From Thetidibacter halocola (GTDB taxonomy: Bacteria; Pseudomonadota; Alphaproteobacteria; Rhodobacterales; Rhodobacteraceae): a stretch of 64,000 bases of DNA. Below, one piece after another: positions 1 to 9,164 of this stretch (the first letter of the stretch is position 1; the number at the start of each line of letters is the position of its first letter). Made by a program: the position numbers and the translations under genes. The DNA lies in contig NZ_JAGTUU010000001.1 in assembly GCF_018224955.1 (NCBI RefSeq), positions 620,001-684,000 on the forward strand, in the 5' to 3' direction. The notes below the pieces were generated by a model, which did not search any database, was not told the DNA's origin, and worked only from the letters and a program-made list of their open reading frames with translations.

Positions 1-2
1 CG

Positions 3-680
3 ATGGCGGGCATGATGGAGCAGTTCCAGCAAGGCGGGCTTGGCGCGCTGATGGGCAGTCTCGGCGGCGGCGCCGGAGGCGCCAACCCGCTGGCCGAGAT
101 GATGCAGAAGATGCAGGCGCAGGGCATCGACCTTGCGGCGATGATGGGAGGCGGCGCCGCGCAGGGAGACCGGTCGGCGGGGCTGCTCTCGGCGCTGTCG
201 GCAGGCGGCACCGGCGCGGGGCTGGCCGGGCTTCTGGCGATGATGGGCGGCACCGCCGCCAAGGCGCAGGGCCAGGGCGCGGCGGCGATGCTGGACGCAC
301 TCGACACCGGAAAGACCGCGCCCGACGCAGAAAAGGCCGCCGGTCTTATGCTGCGGGCGATGATCATGGCGGCCAAGTCCGACGGCGGCATCGACTCTGC
401 CGAACAGGCCAAGATCCTCGAGACCGTGGGCGACGCCTCGGCCGAGGACATGGCCTTCGTCCAGGCGGCGCTGAAGGCGCCGGTCGATCCGCAGGCACTG
501 GCCGCCGACACGCCCGAGGCGCAGCGCGGCCCGGTCTATGCCGCCTCGCTCATGACCATCCGCGTCGATACCGAGGCCGAGGCGCAGTATCTCGACCGGC
601 TGGCGCGCGCGCTTCAACTGGACGAGAGCACGGTCAACACGCTGCACATGCAGATGGGCCTGCAACCGCTTTACGGCTGA
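3..680 (+). CDS. TerB-like / DUF533-family protein, probably 5'-truncated
   Basis: The visible 225 residues begin with a long Gly/Met/Ala-rich stretch (about residues 1-95) and end in an acidic helical domain (about 100-220) resembling the TerB/DUF533 fold found in proteins annotated as tellurite-resistance TerB family. The first ATG lies two bases from the window edge. Family members I recall carry an N-terminal helical segment before the Met/Gly-rich part, so the true start is probably outside the window. The stop is followed after 3 nt by the next gene, so the two are probably cotranscribed. The biochemical role of this family is not established. A genuine tellurite-resistance cluster lies 4.5 kb downstream, but a functional link is only inferred. 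Confidence 0.7.
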   Translation: MAGMMEQFQQGGLGALMGSLGGGAGGANPLAEMMQKMQAQGIDLAAMMGGGAAQGDRSAGLLSALSAGGTGAGLAGLLAMMGGTAAKAQGQGAAAMLDALDTGKTAPDAEKAAGLMLRAMIMAAKSDGGIDSAEQAKILETVGDASAEDMAFVQAALKAPVDPQALAADTPEAQRGPVYAASLMTIRVDTEAEAQYLDRLARALQLDESTVNTLHMQMGLQPLYG

Positions 681-683
681 GCC

Positions 684-1544
684 ATGCCCGATACGCGACG
701 GGGCGTGACGCTCGCCCTATTCGGCGCGCTGGTGCTGACGCCGGACGCGCTGCTGCTGCGCCTGTCCGGCATGGACGGGATGCAGATGCTGGGCTGGCGC
801 GGGCTGTGCATGGGCTCTCTGTTCGTGCTGGCCTGGGCGCTGACCAGCCGCCACCGCGCGGCTGACCTGGCGGCGCTGGCCAGCGGAGGGACTCTGCTGG
901 TGATCGCCAACCATGCCATGAACGCCACGCTGTTCCCGGTGGGGATCGCGGCGGCACCGGTCTCGGTCGTGTTGCTGGCGGTGGCAACGGTGCCGGTCTG
1001 GGCCGCGCTTCTGTCGCATGTCTTGCTGGGTGAACGCGCCAGTCGCGTCACCTGGGCCACCATCGCCGCCGTGCTGGCAGGCATTGCACTGGCCGTCACC
1101 GACACGGGCGAGGCGGCCCTGGATGCGCGCGCGGTGCTGGGCGCGGCCTGCGGGCTGGGTGTCGCGGCGGCGTTGGCGCTGAACTTCGTATGCCTGCGGC
1201 GCAGCCCGCAACTGCCTCTGTTGCTGGCGATCGGGCTGGGCAGCTTGCTGGCTGGGTCGCTGGGCTGGGGCGTCACCGGCCCGGCACGGATGACCGATGG
1301 CGCCGTGCCGATGGTCCTGGCCACCGGCCTGCTGATCCTGCCGCTCGCCTTCTTCTCGCTCAGCGCCGCCTCGCGCATGGCGCCCGCCGCCACGGTAAGC
1401 CTGCTCATGCTGCTGGAAACCGTGCTGGGGCCGCTCTGGGTCTGGTTGGGCACCGGCGAGGCGCCGACGACGCGGATGCTGGCGGGCGGCGCCATCGTCA
1501 TCGGCGCGCTGGCGCTATACCTTGCGCGGCCTGCGGCGCGCTGA
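684..1544 (+). CDS. DMT-superfamily (EamA) transporter
   Basis: An inner-membrane protein of 286 residues made almost entirely of about ten hydrophobic segments, arranged as two EamA-type repeats of five helices each. That is the standard size and architecture of drug/metabolite transporters. Length and composition are typical, and no substrate can be read from the sequence. The start lies 3 nt after the stop of the TerB-like gene, which suggests translational coupling. The next gene (Fur family) begins 57 nt downstream in the same direction. Confidence 0.85.
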   Translation: MPDTRRGVTLALFGALVLTPDALLLRLSGMDGMQMLGWRGLCMGSLFVLAWALTSRHRAADLAALASGGTLLVIANHAMNATLFPVGIAAAPVSVVLLAVATVPVWAALLSHVLLGERASRVTWATIAAVLAGIALAVTDTGEAALDARAVLGAACGLGVAAALALNFVCLRRSPQLPLLLAIGLGSLLAGSLGWGVTGPARMTDGAVPMVLATGLLILPLAFFSLSAASRMAPAATVSLLMLLETVLGPLWVWLGTGEAPTTRMLAGGAIVIGALALYLARPAAR

Positions 1545-1601
1545 AGGCTTGGCCTCGGCCCCTACATTTGGCAATACAGGGCGGCACCGCCGGAGTAGAC
1601 G

Positions 1602-2015
1602 ATGTCCGACACCATAACCGAACGCTGCGCCGCCAAGGGCCTGCGCATGACCGGACAGCGCCGCGTCATCGCCGACGTGCTGGACGCCGCCAGGGACCAC
1701 CCCGATGTCGAGGAACTGCACGCCCGCGCCAACGCGCGCGATTCGCGCATCTCGCTGGCGACGGTCTACCGGACGGTGAAGCTGTTCGAGGAATCGGGCA
1801 TCCTGGAAAAGGTCGATTTTGGCGACGGCCGCGCCCGCTACGAGGATGCCGAACGCGACCACCACGACCACCTGATCGACATGACCACCGGCAAGGTGAT
1901 CGAATTCGTCGATCCCGAGATCGAGGCGCTGCAGGAACGCATCGCCGCGCGGCTGGGCTACCGGCTGAAAGGTCACCGGATGGAACTGTATGGCGTGCCG
2001 GTGAAGAAACGCTGA
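1602..2015 (+). CDS. Fur-family metal-responsive repressor, Fur/Mur clade
   Basis: A cytosolic DNA-binding repressor of 137 residues. The N-terminal winged helix contains the recognition-helix motif TVYRTVKLFEE (about residues 51-61), and the dimerisation domain carries the HHDH metal-ligand cluster (about residues 87-90). It lacks the C-terminal CxxC structural-zinc motifs of gamma-proteobacterial Fur. The text closely resembles the alphaproteobacterial Fur/Mur proteins that sense iron or manganese, not Irr (no heme-type motif) and not Zur, which is encoded separately at 35.5 kb. Whether it senses Fe or Mn here cannot be decided from sequence. Confidence 0.85.
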   Translation: MSDTITERCAAKGLRMTGQRRVIADVLDAARDHPDVEELHARANARDSRISLATVYRTVKLFEESGILEKVDFGDGRARYEDAERDHHDHLIDMTTGKVIEFVDPEIEALQERIAARLGYRLKGHRMELYGVPVKKR

Positions 2016-2022
2016 GTGCCCC

Positions 2023-2739
2023 TCAGCCGAGGGTGATGTTCACCCGGCGGTTCTGCTTGCCCTTGTTCTCGATCTTGCCCAGCGCGATGACACCGATCTC
2101 GCTGGTGCGGGCAACATGGGTGCCGCCGCAGGGTTGCAGGTCGACCTGTCGGGTCTGGGTGCCGATCCGCACCAGCCGGATGCGCCCCGCACCGCGCGGC
2201 GGCTGCACCGACATGGTCTTGACCAGGCCCGGATTGGCGTCGAGTTCCGCCTCGTCGATCCAGAGGTCGCTGACCGGCAGGTCCTGGTCGACCATCGCGT
2301 TCAGCGCGCGTTCCAGCCCCTCGCGGTCATCCGGCGGCTCTGGCATGGCGAAATCCAGCCTGCCGGTCCCGGCGCCAATATTGCCGCCCGTCACCGGCAG
2401 CGGGATCACCACGCTGAGCAGGTGCAGCGCGGTATGCACCCGCATGTGCCTGTGGCGCCGCTCCCAGTCCAGCACCTGCAACACGTGCGCACCCTTGGGC
2501 GGCAGGCGCGCAGGCTCCGCCGCGACCAGCACCGAGGTGCCACCCTCGCCCTTGACCGTGGTCGCGATGGGCAACGAGCGGCCGTCCCATTCCAGCCAGC
2601 CGCTATCGCCCGGCTGACCGCCCCCCTGCGGATAGAACAGCGTCGGCTCGACGATCACGCCGCCCTCCTCGGTGTGGCCGATGACCACGCCGGGCGCCTC
2701 GCGGCGGTAGGGGTCGGTGCGGTAGAGGGGGTCGCTCAT
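2023..2739 (-). CDS. Alanyl-tRNA editing protein AlaX
   Basis: A free-standing homologue of the editing domain of alanyl-tRNA synthetase, which deacylates Ser-tRNA(Ala) and Gly-tRNA(Ala). At 238 residues it matches the larger AlaX type. The zinc site is visible as HTALH (HxxxH, about residue 101) and CGGTH (CxxxH, about residue 204). The start overlaps the stop of the upstream mechanosensitive channel gene by 4 bp (ATGA), so the two are translationally coupled. It converges with the Fur-family gene, leaving only 7 nt between the two stop codons. Confidence 0.88.
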   Translation of the reverse strand: MSDPLYRTDPYRREAPGVVIGHTEEGGVIVEPTLFYPQGGGQPGDSGWLEWDGRSLPIATTVKGEGGTSVLVAAEPARLPPKGAHVLQVLDWERRHRHMRVHTALHLLSVVIPLPVTGGNIGAGTGRLDFAMPEPPDDREGLERALNAMVDQDLPVSDLWIDEAELDANPGLVKTMSVQPPRGAGRIRLVRIGTQTRQVDLQPCGGTHVARTSEIGVIALGKIENKGKQNRRVNITLG

Positions 2740-5213
2740 CGGTCGTCTCCGGTCTCGTTCATCTCGGCGAAAGGGTTCTCCTGTCCCGCTGCCTCTTCGT
2801 CGGGCGGCGTGGACGGCCTCCTGGCGGGCGGTTCCGGCGCGGCGGGGTCTGCCGGCGTCGCGGCGCGCAGCGCCTCGGGGTTGCGCAGCCAGACGTCGCG
2901 CTGCGCAAAGGGAATCTCGATCCCCTCCTCGGCAAAGCGTTCGACGATGCGGTGATGCATCTCGGTCTTGACCGCGATGAGCTGGTTCACGTCCCGCAGG
3001 ATGGCGCGGATGCGGAAATCCAGCGAATCCGCCCCGAACCCCATGAAATCGACGCCCGGTTCCGGATAGCGCGCGACGACGGGATGCTCACGCGCGATTT
3101 CCTGCAGGATCTCCTGCACGCGGCGCGTGTTGGTGCCATAGGCCACTCCCACCGTGACGATGGCCCGGCCCACCGTGTTTCCGCGCGTCCAGTTGGTCAC
3201 GGTTCCCGAGATCAGGTCGGCATTCGGGATCACGACGTCCGTCCGGTCGAAGGTCTCGATCCTTGTCGAGCGGACCGAGATCGACTTGACGATGCCCATG
3301 TTGCTGCCGACCTCGATCCAGTCACCTTCCGAGATCGGACGCTCGATCAGCAAGATCAGACCCGAGACGAAGTTGTTGACGACGTTCTGAAGACCGAAGC
3401 CGATGCCGACCGACAGCGCGCCCAGCACGACGCCCAGCGCGGTCAGGTCGATCCCGGCCGTCGTCACCGCGATCACCAGCGCCAGCGCGATGCCGACATA
3501 GCCGACGCCGGAATTGACCGCATTGCGCGCGCCCACATCCAGTTTCGTGCGCGGCAGGACGGTGGATTTCAGCGCCCCCTGGAACAGCCGCGTGGCGATC
3601 AGGCCAAGGGCAAAGACGATCGCTACCGCCGCCACGTTGCCCGGCGTGATGCGCCCTTCGCCGACCGGCACCCCCTCCCAGAAGCGGGCATAGATCTCAC
3701 CCAGTTCTTCCGGGCGAATGCCCCAGGTCAGCGCCAGCAGCGGCAGCGCGCCGAAGGCCAGCGCAAAGTTCACCAGCACCGGCAGCAACGCCTGCCCGGC
3801 ATCGTCATGCGAGGTGCGGAAGATCAGTGCATACAGGTCGCGCACCACCGGTTGCAGCGCGATGAGCACCCCGAGGATGGCCAGGCTTACCCCGGTCGGC
3901 ACCATGATCGCCTCGGCGGCGTTGACGAAGCCGATCAGCGACAATGCCGGACCGACGATGGCGACGATGGTCAGCGCCTGCTGCAGCACGCTCAGCACCC
4001 GCCGCATGAAGCCCAGGCCGCTTTCCTCGGTGGCCTCGGCGCGCCCCGCCTTCAGCTGGCGCGCCCCGCGCAGGTAGAACAGGGCGAGGCCCAGGTAGAG
4101 CGGGAATTGCAGCACGCCCTTGGCGACCGGCTGCACGATGTCGAGTCCGGCGATCTGCTGGGCGACGACCGACAGGCCCAGAAAGACCCCGATGGCCACG
4201 ACGGTCCGCCTTGCCGCGGCGCGTTGCTTGTCGTCCAGTTCCAGAACGCCCAGCGGCAGGTCCTCGCCGTCGGGGAACAGCCGCCCTGCCAGCCAAAGTG
4301 CGAAATAGACCGCGATCGTCAGCGCGCCCAGCGCCTGCAGAAGGGTGATGCCAACTTCGCCGATCACCCCCGAGGTCCCGACCGCGGCAAAGATCAGGAT
4401 CACGCCCAGCAGCGGGATCACCAGTTGCAACAGCGAACTGAGAAAGACCAGAGCGGCCCGCCCCCGGACATGCAACCTGCGACCCAGCCGGCGCGTCAGG
4501 CGCTCGGTCCAACGCCGCCCCCGGACCAGCGCCAGAAGAGCCAGCGCCAGCATGAACACGACCACGGGCGCGGTCTCGGCCATCTGGGTGCGCCGCTCAG
4601 GATCGGACAGGCTGTCCGACAGGTCGCGCCGCAGCGCCTGCACGACATCGCGCAGTCCGACCAGCGCCGGTTCCCAGCGGACCGGATTGGCCGGACTGGG
4701 CGAAAGTTCCAGCAATTGCTGCTGCTTGCGCGCGTTCAGCAACGCGTCGATTTCAGCTATCAACCGGTCGACGCGCGCATAGGCCTGGCTGGCGTTGAGC
4801 CGCGGCAGCTGCGCCTGCGAGAGCTGCTCGTTCAGCACGGTGCGCCGTTCGGCCACCGCCGCGGTCTCGGTCGCGCCGTCAGCGGGTGGTGAGCCAAGAT
4901 CGGCGATCTGCGCCTCGATCGCGGCGATCCGGCTGGCATTGGCGTTTTCCGCCGCCGTGAAGCGCCCCCGCCATTCGGCGAGCGAGGCGCGCACCTCGTC
5001 GAACAGCGCAGACGAGGCCGTGCCGGTTTCCAGCAGGTTTTCCGCCTGTTCCGCCTCGGCCTCCCAGCGGGCATAGTCGATCGCCGAGGCCGTGCGTTCC
5101 GCCGTCACCTGCTGCGCGACCGAGGCCACTGGTAGTCCCAGCGCCGGCAGCAGCGCCAGCACCAGCGCCAGGATGGCCAGCTGGGCGCGCGCCTTCTGTC
5201 CGAGACGGCTCAT
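2736..5213 (-). CDS. Large MscS-family mechanosensitive channel with DUF3772-type periplasmic region
   Basis: An 825-residue membrane protein that should gate under membrane tension and release osmolytes. It begins with a cleavable signal sequence (hydrophobic core, then VASVAQQ). A periplasmic helical region of the DUF3772 type follows (about 30-230), then several transmembrane helices and a C-terminal MscS core. The pore helix reads LGALSVGIGFGLQNVVNN, a typical MscS TM3. The C-terminus is a proline/acidic tail. I chose the ATG at 5213 (MSRLGQ...) because a longer reading would run into cysK, whose stop lies 5 nt upstream. The stop overlaps the alaX start. Confidence 0.88.
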   Translation of the reverse strand: MSRLGQKARAQLAILALVLALLPALGLPVASVAQQVTAERTASAIDYARWEAEAEQAENLLETGTASSALFDEVRASLAEWRGRFTAAENANASRIAAIEAQIADLGSPPADGATETAAVAERRTVLNEQLSQAQLPRLNASQAYARVDRLIAEIDALLNARKQQQLLELSPSPANPVRWEPALVGLRDVVQALRRDLSDSLSDPERRTQMAETAPVVVFMLALALLALVRGRRWTERLTRRLGRRLHVRGRAALVFLSSLLQLVIPLLGVILIFAAVGTSGVIGEVGITLLQALGALTIAVYFALWLAGRLFPDGEDLPLGVLELDDKQRAAARRTVVAIGVFLGLSVVAQQIAGLDIVQPVAKGVLQFPLYLGLALFYLRGARQLKAGRAEATEESGLGFMRRVLSVLQQALTIVAIVGPALSLIGFVNAAEAIMVPTGVSLAILGVLIALQPVVRDLYALIFRTSHDDAGQALLPVLVNFALAFGALPLLALTWGIRPEELGEIYARFWEGVPVGEGRITPGNVAAVAIVFALGLIATRLFQGALKSTVLPRTKLDVGARNAVNSGVGYVGIALALVIAVTTAGIDLTALGVVLGALSVGIGFGLQNVVNNFVSGLILLIERPISEGDWIEVGSNMGIVKSISVRSTRIETFDRTDVVIPNADLISGTVTNWTRGNTVGRAIVTVGVAYGTNTRRVQEILQEIAREHPVVARYPEPGVDFMGFGADSLDFRIRAILRDVNQLIAVKTEMHHRIVERFAEEGIEIPFAQRDVWLRNPEALRAATPADPAAPEPPARRPSTPPDEEAAGQENPFAEMNETGDDR

Positions 5214-5218
5214 AGGGA

Positions 5219-6244
5219 TCACCCCTCGAACACGCCCGGGATCGAGGCCGGCGCGCGGTCGAGCCAGCCGGGCACAGGCAGGCCCTTGGATTTCAGGAAA
5301 TCGGGGTTCCACACCTTGGACTGGTAGCGGGTGCCATAGTCGCACAGGATGGTGACGATCGTGTGCCCCGGCCCCAGTTCCCGCGCCAGCCGGATCGCCC
5401 CGGCGACGTTCACGCCGGTCGAGCCACCCATGCAAAGGCCCTCGTCGGACAACAGGTCAAAGACAATCGGCAGCGCCTCGGCATCAGGGATGCGCCAGGC
5501 GAAATCCGGCGTAAAGCCTTCGAGGTTGGCGGTGATGCGGCCCTGGCCGATCCCCTCGGTGATCGAGTCGCCGGGATTGGGCTCTCCGGTATAGAGCTTG
5601 AACAGCCCTGCTCCCTCGGGATCGGCCAGCCCGATCTTGACGCCCTTGGGTTGCAGCGCCTCGGCCACCCCTGCGAGCGTCCCGCCCGAACCCACCGCAC
5701 AGATGAAACCATCCACCTTTCCGCCGGTCTGTTCCCAGATCTCGGGGCCGGTGGTTTCCACATGCGCCTGGCGGTTCGCCACGTTGTCGAACTGGTTGGC
5801 CCAGATCGCGCCGTTCGGTTCCGTCTTTGCCAATTCCTCGGCAAGGCGGCCGGAATAGCGGACATAATTGTTGGGGTTGGAATAGGGCGCGGCCGGAACC
5901 TGCACCAACTCGGCCCCTGCCAGCCGCAGCATGTCCTTCTTTTCCTGGCTCTGCGTCTCGGGGATGACGATCACGGTCTTGAAGCCCATCGACGCGCCGA
6001 CCAGGGCAAGCCCGATGCCGGTATTGCCCGCCGTGCCCTCGACGATGGTGCCGCCGGGCTTCAGCAGCCCCTTCGCCACAGCGTCGCGGATGATGAACAG
6101 CGCCGCGCGGTCCTTGACCGACTGGCCGGGATTCATGAACTCGGCCTTGCCGAGGATCTCGCAGCCCGTCATCTCGGAGGCCTTGCGCAGGCGGATGAGC
6201 GGGGTGTTCCCCACGGCGTCGGCAAGATCGCTGGCAACACGCAT
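5219..6244 (-). CDS. cysK: Cysteine synthase (O-acetylserine sulfhydrylase)
   Basis: Makes cysteine from O-acetylserine and sulfide with PLP. The 341-residue protein carries the PLP lysine in NPGQSVKDRAA (about residue 45) and the phosphate-binding loop EGTAGNTGIG. The start at 6244 follows a good ribosome site (GGAAGGA) and gives a canonical N-terminus; a 26-residue upstream extension is possible but would overlap trgB. It is slightly longer than enteric CysK (about 323). Its place directly after trgA-trgB reproduces the order of the Rhodobacter sphaeroides tellurite-resistance locus, where cysK contributes to resistance, presumably through thiol supply. Confidence 0.92.
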   Translation of the reverse strand: MRVASDLADAVGNTPLIRLRKASEMTGCEILGKAEFMNPGQSVKDRAALFIIRDAVAKGLLKPGGTIVEGTAGNTGIGLALVGASMGFKTVIVIPETQSQEKKDMLRLAGAELVQVPAAPYSNPNNYVRYSGRLAEELAKTEPNGAIWANQFDNVANRQAHVETTGPEIWEQTGGKVDGFICAVGSGGTLAGVAEALQPKGVKIGLADPEGAGLFKLYTGEPNPGDSITEGIGQGRITANLEGFTPDFAWRIPDAEALPIVFDLLSDEGLCMGGSTGVNVAGAIRLARELGPGHTIVTILCDYGTRYQSKVWNPDFLKSKGLPVPGWLDRAPASIPGVFEG

Positions 6245-6296
6245 GATGCGTCCTTTCCTTCCTTTTGATCCGGTGTAGGCGCGGCGCGGGCCGAAC

Positions 6297-7427
6297 TCAA
6301 GCCGATGCGCGGTGCCGGTCACGCCAGCGCGACAGCCACAGCAGCATCGAGGCCAGCGGGATCGCCGTCACCTCGCCGCTGTCGAGCAGCGCCATCGCAT
6401 CGTCGAAAGGCAGGACATGGCTGAGGATGTCCTCGTGTTCCGCGTCCAGCCCGCCGAGCCCGCCCCTGACCTGCGACAGGTCGCAGAGCGCGAGAAAGCA
6501 GTGAAAGAACTCGGTCGAGTAACCGGGCGAGGCATAGCCTCGCATCATCGGGATCAGGTCGCCCAGCGCCAGCCCTGCCTCCTCCATCGCCTCGCGCCGG
6601 GCGGCATCGGCCGGTTCCTCGCCCGCATCGACCAGGCCCGCGACGGGCTCCAGCACCCAAGGGGCGGGATCGCCGCGCAGGATCGGGCCATAGCGCAACT
6701 GCTCGATCAGCAGCAGCCGGTCAGTGACAGGATCGTAGGGCAGCACCAGCGCCGCGTCGAAGGCGATGAAGCTTTCGCGCCGGACCATCGGGCTCCACTC
6801 GCCGTCAAAGCGGCGGTGGCGCACGTCGAAGACGCGCAGGCCGAAAAAGCCGTCATATCCGGCGCCCGGAACCGGCTCGACCTGAAGGGCATCCGGGTCG
6901 GGCGCCTTCCGCCGGGTCGCGGGCGCACCGCGCGCCGCGATCTGCCGCGCCCAGGCGCGCGACCGCAGGAACGGCAGCAGCGACATGACATGGGCCGAGT
7001 CCTGCACGCCATGGCGCGCCATCACGTCGCGCGCGGCACCCAGGGTGATCTCGCCCCAGCGCGCCGCCCAGTCGTCGAGCGACCAGGGCGCACCGGCCTG
7101 CCACAGCCCCTCCTGAGGAAAGAACACGCCCGCTGCGACCGCGCCATGCGCGGTCTGCACGCTCACCGCACGAGTCGCATAAGCAAAGCCGCCCTCGTAA
7201 AAGTTGAGCCGCGCGATGGCCGCGTCGGTGAGACCTTCGGCCAGCAGCCCCTCGGCCTCGGCGCCCGGTTCGGGCAGGATCATCGGAAAGGGCTGATCCG
7301 CCACCCAATGCACCGCGTGATCCGCAAGCAGAGCCGGAGTCAGCCGCAGGTCGGGCGCGCTGTCGCGCAGCACGATCTCGAGCAGCGGGCGGTAGCGCAG
7401 CGTGCCGTAGAAGAACAGCGCGCTCAT
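6297..7427 (-). CDS. trgB: TrgB: gamma-glutamylcyclotransferase-like domain fused to Nudix hydrolase
   Basis: A 376-residue two-domain cytosolic protein. The N-terminal part begins FFYGTLR, the signature of the GGCT/AIG2 fold (about 1-120). The C-terminal half is a Nudix hydrolase of the ADP-ribose pyrophosphatase type, with the full Nudix box (G, E, REAMEEAGL at about residues 268-290). It lies between trgA (4-bp overlap at 7424) and cysK, the arrangement reported for the trgAB-cysK tellurite-resistance locus of Rhodobacter sphaeroides; the symbol rests on that synteny plus the Nudix domain. Its actual substrate is unknown to me. Confidence 0.8.
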   Translation of the reverse strand: MSALFFYGTLRYRPLLEIVLRDSAPDLRLTPALLADHAVHWVADQPFPMILPEPGAEAEGLLAEGLTDAAIARLNFYEGGFAYATRAVSVQTAHGAVAAGVFFPQEGLWQAGAPWSLDDWAARWGEITLGAARDVMARHGVQDSAHVMSLLPFLRSRAWARQIAARGAPATRRKAPDPDALQVEPVPGAGYDGFFGLRVFDVRHRRFDGEWSPMVRRESFIAFDAALVLPYDPVTDRLLLIEQLRYGPILRGDPAPWVLEPVAGLVDAGEEPADAARREAMEEAGLALGDLIPMMRGYASPGYSTEFFHCFLALCDLSQVRGGLGGLDAEHEDILSHVLPFDDAMALLDSGEVTAIPLASMLLWLSRWRDRHRASA

Positions 7428-7864
7428 CGCCAGCGTTTCGCCGCGATTTCCGTCAGAACGCCGGCGATGATGCCGCCGACCAGAAGCAGCGTGATCACCT
7501 TCAGGTCCAGCATCTGCCCGGCATAATCCGTCATGATCTGGAAGATCGCCACCAGCGCCTCGAACGGGCCGTCATAGCGGCGGCTCATGGCAAGATCGAC
7601 CATCTCGTTCACGCCCTGGATGAACAGGCCCCAGAGTACCAGCGCGGCCATGCCGGTGAACCCGTTCGAGATCGCCGCCGACATGCCGCGCCCGGCGCGC
7701 TTGCCCATCACCACCCAGCCCAGGACAAAGCCCAGTGCCGCATTGACCAGCGAGAAAGCGCCAAAGTCGATGCTGGCGGGCAGGATGGTTTTGATGACCT
7801 CGGACACCGCGAAGCCGAGCGCCGCAAGGCACAAGGCAGCAACAAGTTTCGCGGCAGTGGGCAT
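7424..7864 (-). CDS. trgA: TrgA-family membrane protein, tellurite resistance locus
   Basis: A small inner-membrane protein of 146 residues with about four hydrophobic segments: near the N-terminus, at residues 38-52, 70-85 and 120-140. The LGWVVMGKRAGRGM segment and overall layout match the TrgA family of Rhodobacteraceae. It is translationally coupled to trgB (ATGA overlap) and starts 3 nt after the stop of the cyclopropane-synthase-like gene, so transcription may come from further upstream. No catalytic motif is visible; resistance is a family-level inference. Confidence 0.83.
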   Translation of the reverse strand: MPTAAKLVAALCLAALGFAVSEVIKTILPASIDFGAFSLVNAALGFVLGWVVMGKRAGRGMSAAISNGFTGMAALVLWGLFIQGVNEMVDLAMSRRYDGPFEALVAIFQIMTDYAGQMLDLKVITLLLVGGIIAGVLTEIAAKRWR

Positions 7865-7867
7865 CGG

Positions 7868-9076
7868 TCAACCGGGCCTTGTAATCGTGATCTGTGTCAC
7901 ATCACAGTTACCGGAGTGGAAGGTCGCGGCGCAAGACGCAAGGTAAAAGTTCCACATCCGCCGGAACCGGTCGTCGAAACCCAGGCCGCGCACCTCTTCC
8001 CAGCGATCGTTGAACGTATCGTGCCAGCGCCGCAACGTCTGGCTGTAGCTTTCGCCGAACTCGATCGACCGCGCGACGCGCAGGCCGGCCTTTTCCACCT
8101 CCTGTCGCAGCACCACCGGACTGGGAAGCATGCCGCCTGGAAAGATGTATTTCTGGATGAAGTCAACACCGCGCTTGTAGACCTCCCAGCGGCGATGCTG
8201 GACGGTGATGATCTGAAGCGTCGCGTTGGCGCCGGGCTTCAGCCGTTCGCGCACCGTTTCGAAATAGACCGGCCAGTATTTCTCGCCGACCGCCTCGAAC
8301 ATCTCGATGCTGGCGATGCCGTCATACTGGCCGCGCTCGTCACGGTAGTCCTGCAGCTTGAACGTCACGAGGTCCGACAGGCCCGCCTTGGCAATGCGGT
8401 CCTGCGCATACTTGAACTGCTCCTGGCTGATCGTCAGGCCGGTCACCCGCAGCCCCCGCTCTTTTGCGGCATACTCCGCGAAGCCGCCCCAGCCGCAGCC
8501 GATTTCCAGCACATGGTCGCCGGGCTTGGCGCCCATCTGGTCGACCATGCTGGCGTACTTGGCGATCTGCGCCTTTTCCAGGCTTTCCTGCCCGCTTTCG
8601 AACAGGGCAGAGGAATAGGTCATCGTGTCGTCCAGCCACAGCCCGTAGAAATCGTTCCCAAGGTCATAGTGATAGCTGATGTTCTTCTTCGCCTGCCGCC
8701 GCGAATTCGATTGCAGCCAGAAGCGCAGCATCTCGTAGGCGCGCGCCAGCTTCATCCCCGGAAAGCCGTCATACAGCTCGTCATTGTCGGCATGAACCAG
8801 GTCCATGAAGGCCATCAGGTCCGGCGTCGACCACCAGCCATCCAGATAGGCCTCGCAGAAGCCGAGGTCGCCCTCGCGGATCAGCCGGCCGAAGATGTCT
8901 GCGTTATGGATGTCGAGCTCGGCCACGGGGCCGGCATTGCGCCCCTCGGCCCTGAAGCGCCTCCCGTCCGGCAGGACAAAGTCGAGCCGCCCCCGGTTCA
9001 TCGCGCAAGCCGCGTCGAAAACCCGCGAAAAATATCTGGGAAGGCCGGTCTGGCCTTCTGTGCTGGTCAGGATCAT
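7868..9076 (-). CDS. Cyclopropane-fatty-acyl-phospholipid synthase-like methyltransferase
   Basis: SAM-dependent enzyme that should modify unsaturated acyl chains of membrane phospholipids. In 402 residues it shows an N-terminal lipid-binding region, then YHYDLGNDFYGLWLD, the SAM-binding loop VLEIGCGWGGFAEYAA (about 175-190), and the late QKYIFPGGMLPS motif, all diagnostic of the CFA synthase family. I chose the ATG at 9076; an upstream extension lacks family similarity. It lies next to a photolyase gene. In Rhodobacter sphaeroides the homologous cfaA/phrA pair belongs to the singlet-oxygen RpoE-ChrR regulon, so the same control is plausible here but not shown. Confidence 0.88.
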   Translation of the reverse strand: MILTSTEGQTGLPRYFSRVFDAACAMNRGRLDFVLPDGRRFRAEGRNAGPVAELDIHNADIFGRLIREGDLGFCEAYLDGWWSTPDLMAFMDLVHADNDELYDGFPGMKLARAYEMLRFWLQSNSRRQAKKNISYHYDLGNDFYGLWLDDTMTYSSALFESGQESLEKAQIAKYASMVDQMGAKPGDHVLEIGCGWGGFAEYAAKERGLRVTGLTISQEQFKYAQDRIAKAGLSDLVTFKLQDYRDERGQYDGIASIEMFEAVGEKYWPVYFETVRERLKPGANATLQIITVQHRRWEVYKRGVDFIQKYIFPGGMLPSPVVLRQEVEKAGLRVARSIEFGESYSQTLRRWHDTFNDRWEEVRGLGFDDRFRRMWNFYLASCAATFHSGNCDVTQITITRPG

Positions 9077-9085
9077 GCAGTCCCC

Positions 9086-9108
9086 ACTGTCCCGTCTGGC
9101 CAGACAGT
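9086..9108. promoter_or_regulatory. Palindrome in the cfa upstream region
   Basis: A perfect 12-bp palindrome, GTCTGGCCAGAC (9094-9105), sits 18 bp upstream of the cfa start. An overlapping 6-bp inverted repeat, ACTGTC/GACAGT (9086-9091 and 9103-9108), encloses it. It could be an operator or a leader hairpin. No sigma-E type -35/-10 pair stands out with confidence. Confidence 0.35.
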
Positions 9109-9164
9109 CTAGAGTCATTGGCGGGTCTGACAAGCGTCCGCCGACCGAAAACCCCGTATGCGTG

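Noticed and set aside
2952-4892. Long plus-strand open frame across the MscS channel gene
   Set aside because: Composition (His/Gln/Arg/Asp-rich) is typical of an antisense shadow of a GC-rich gene.
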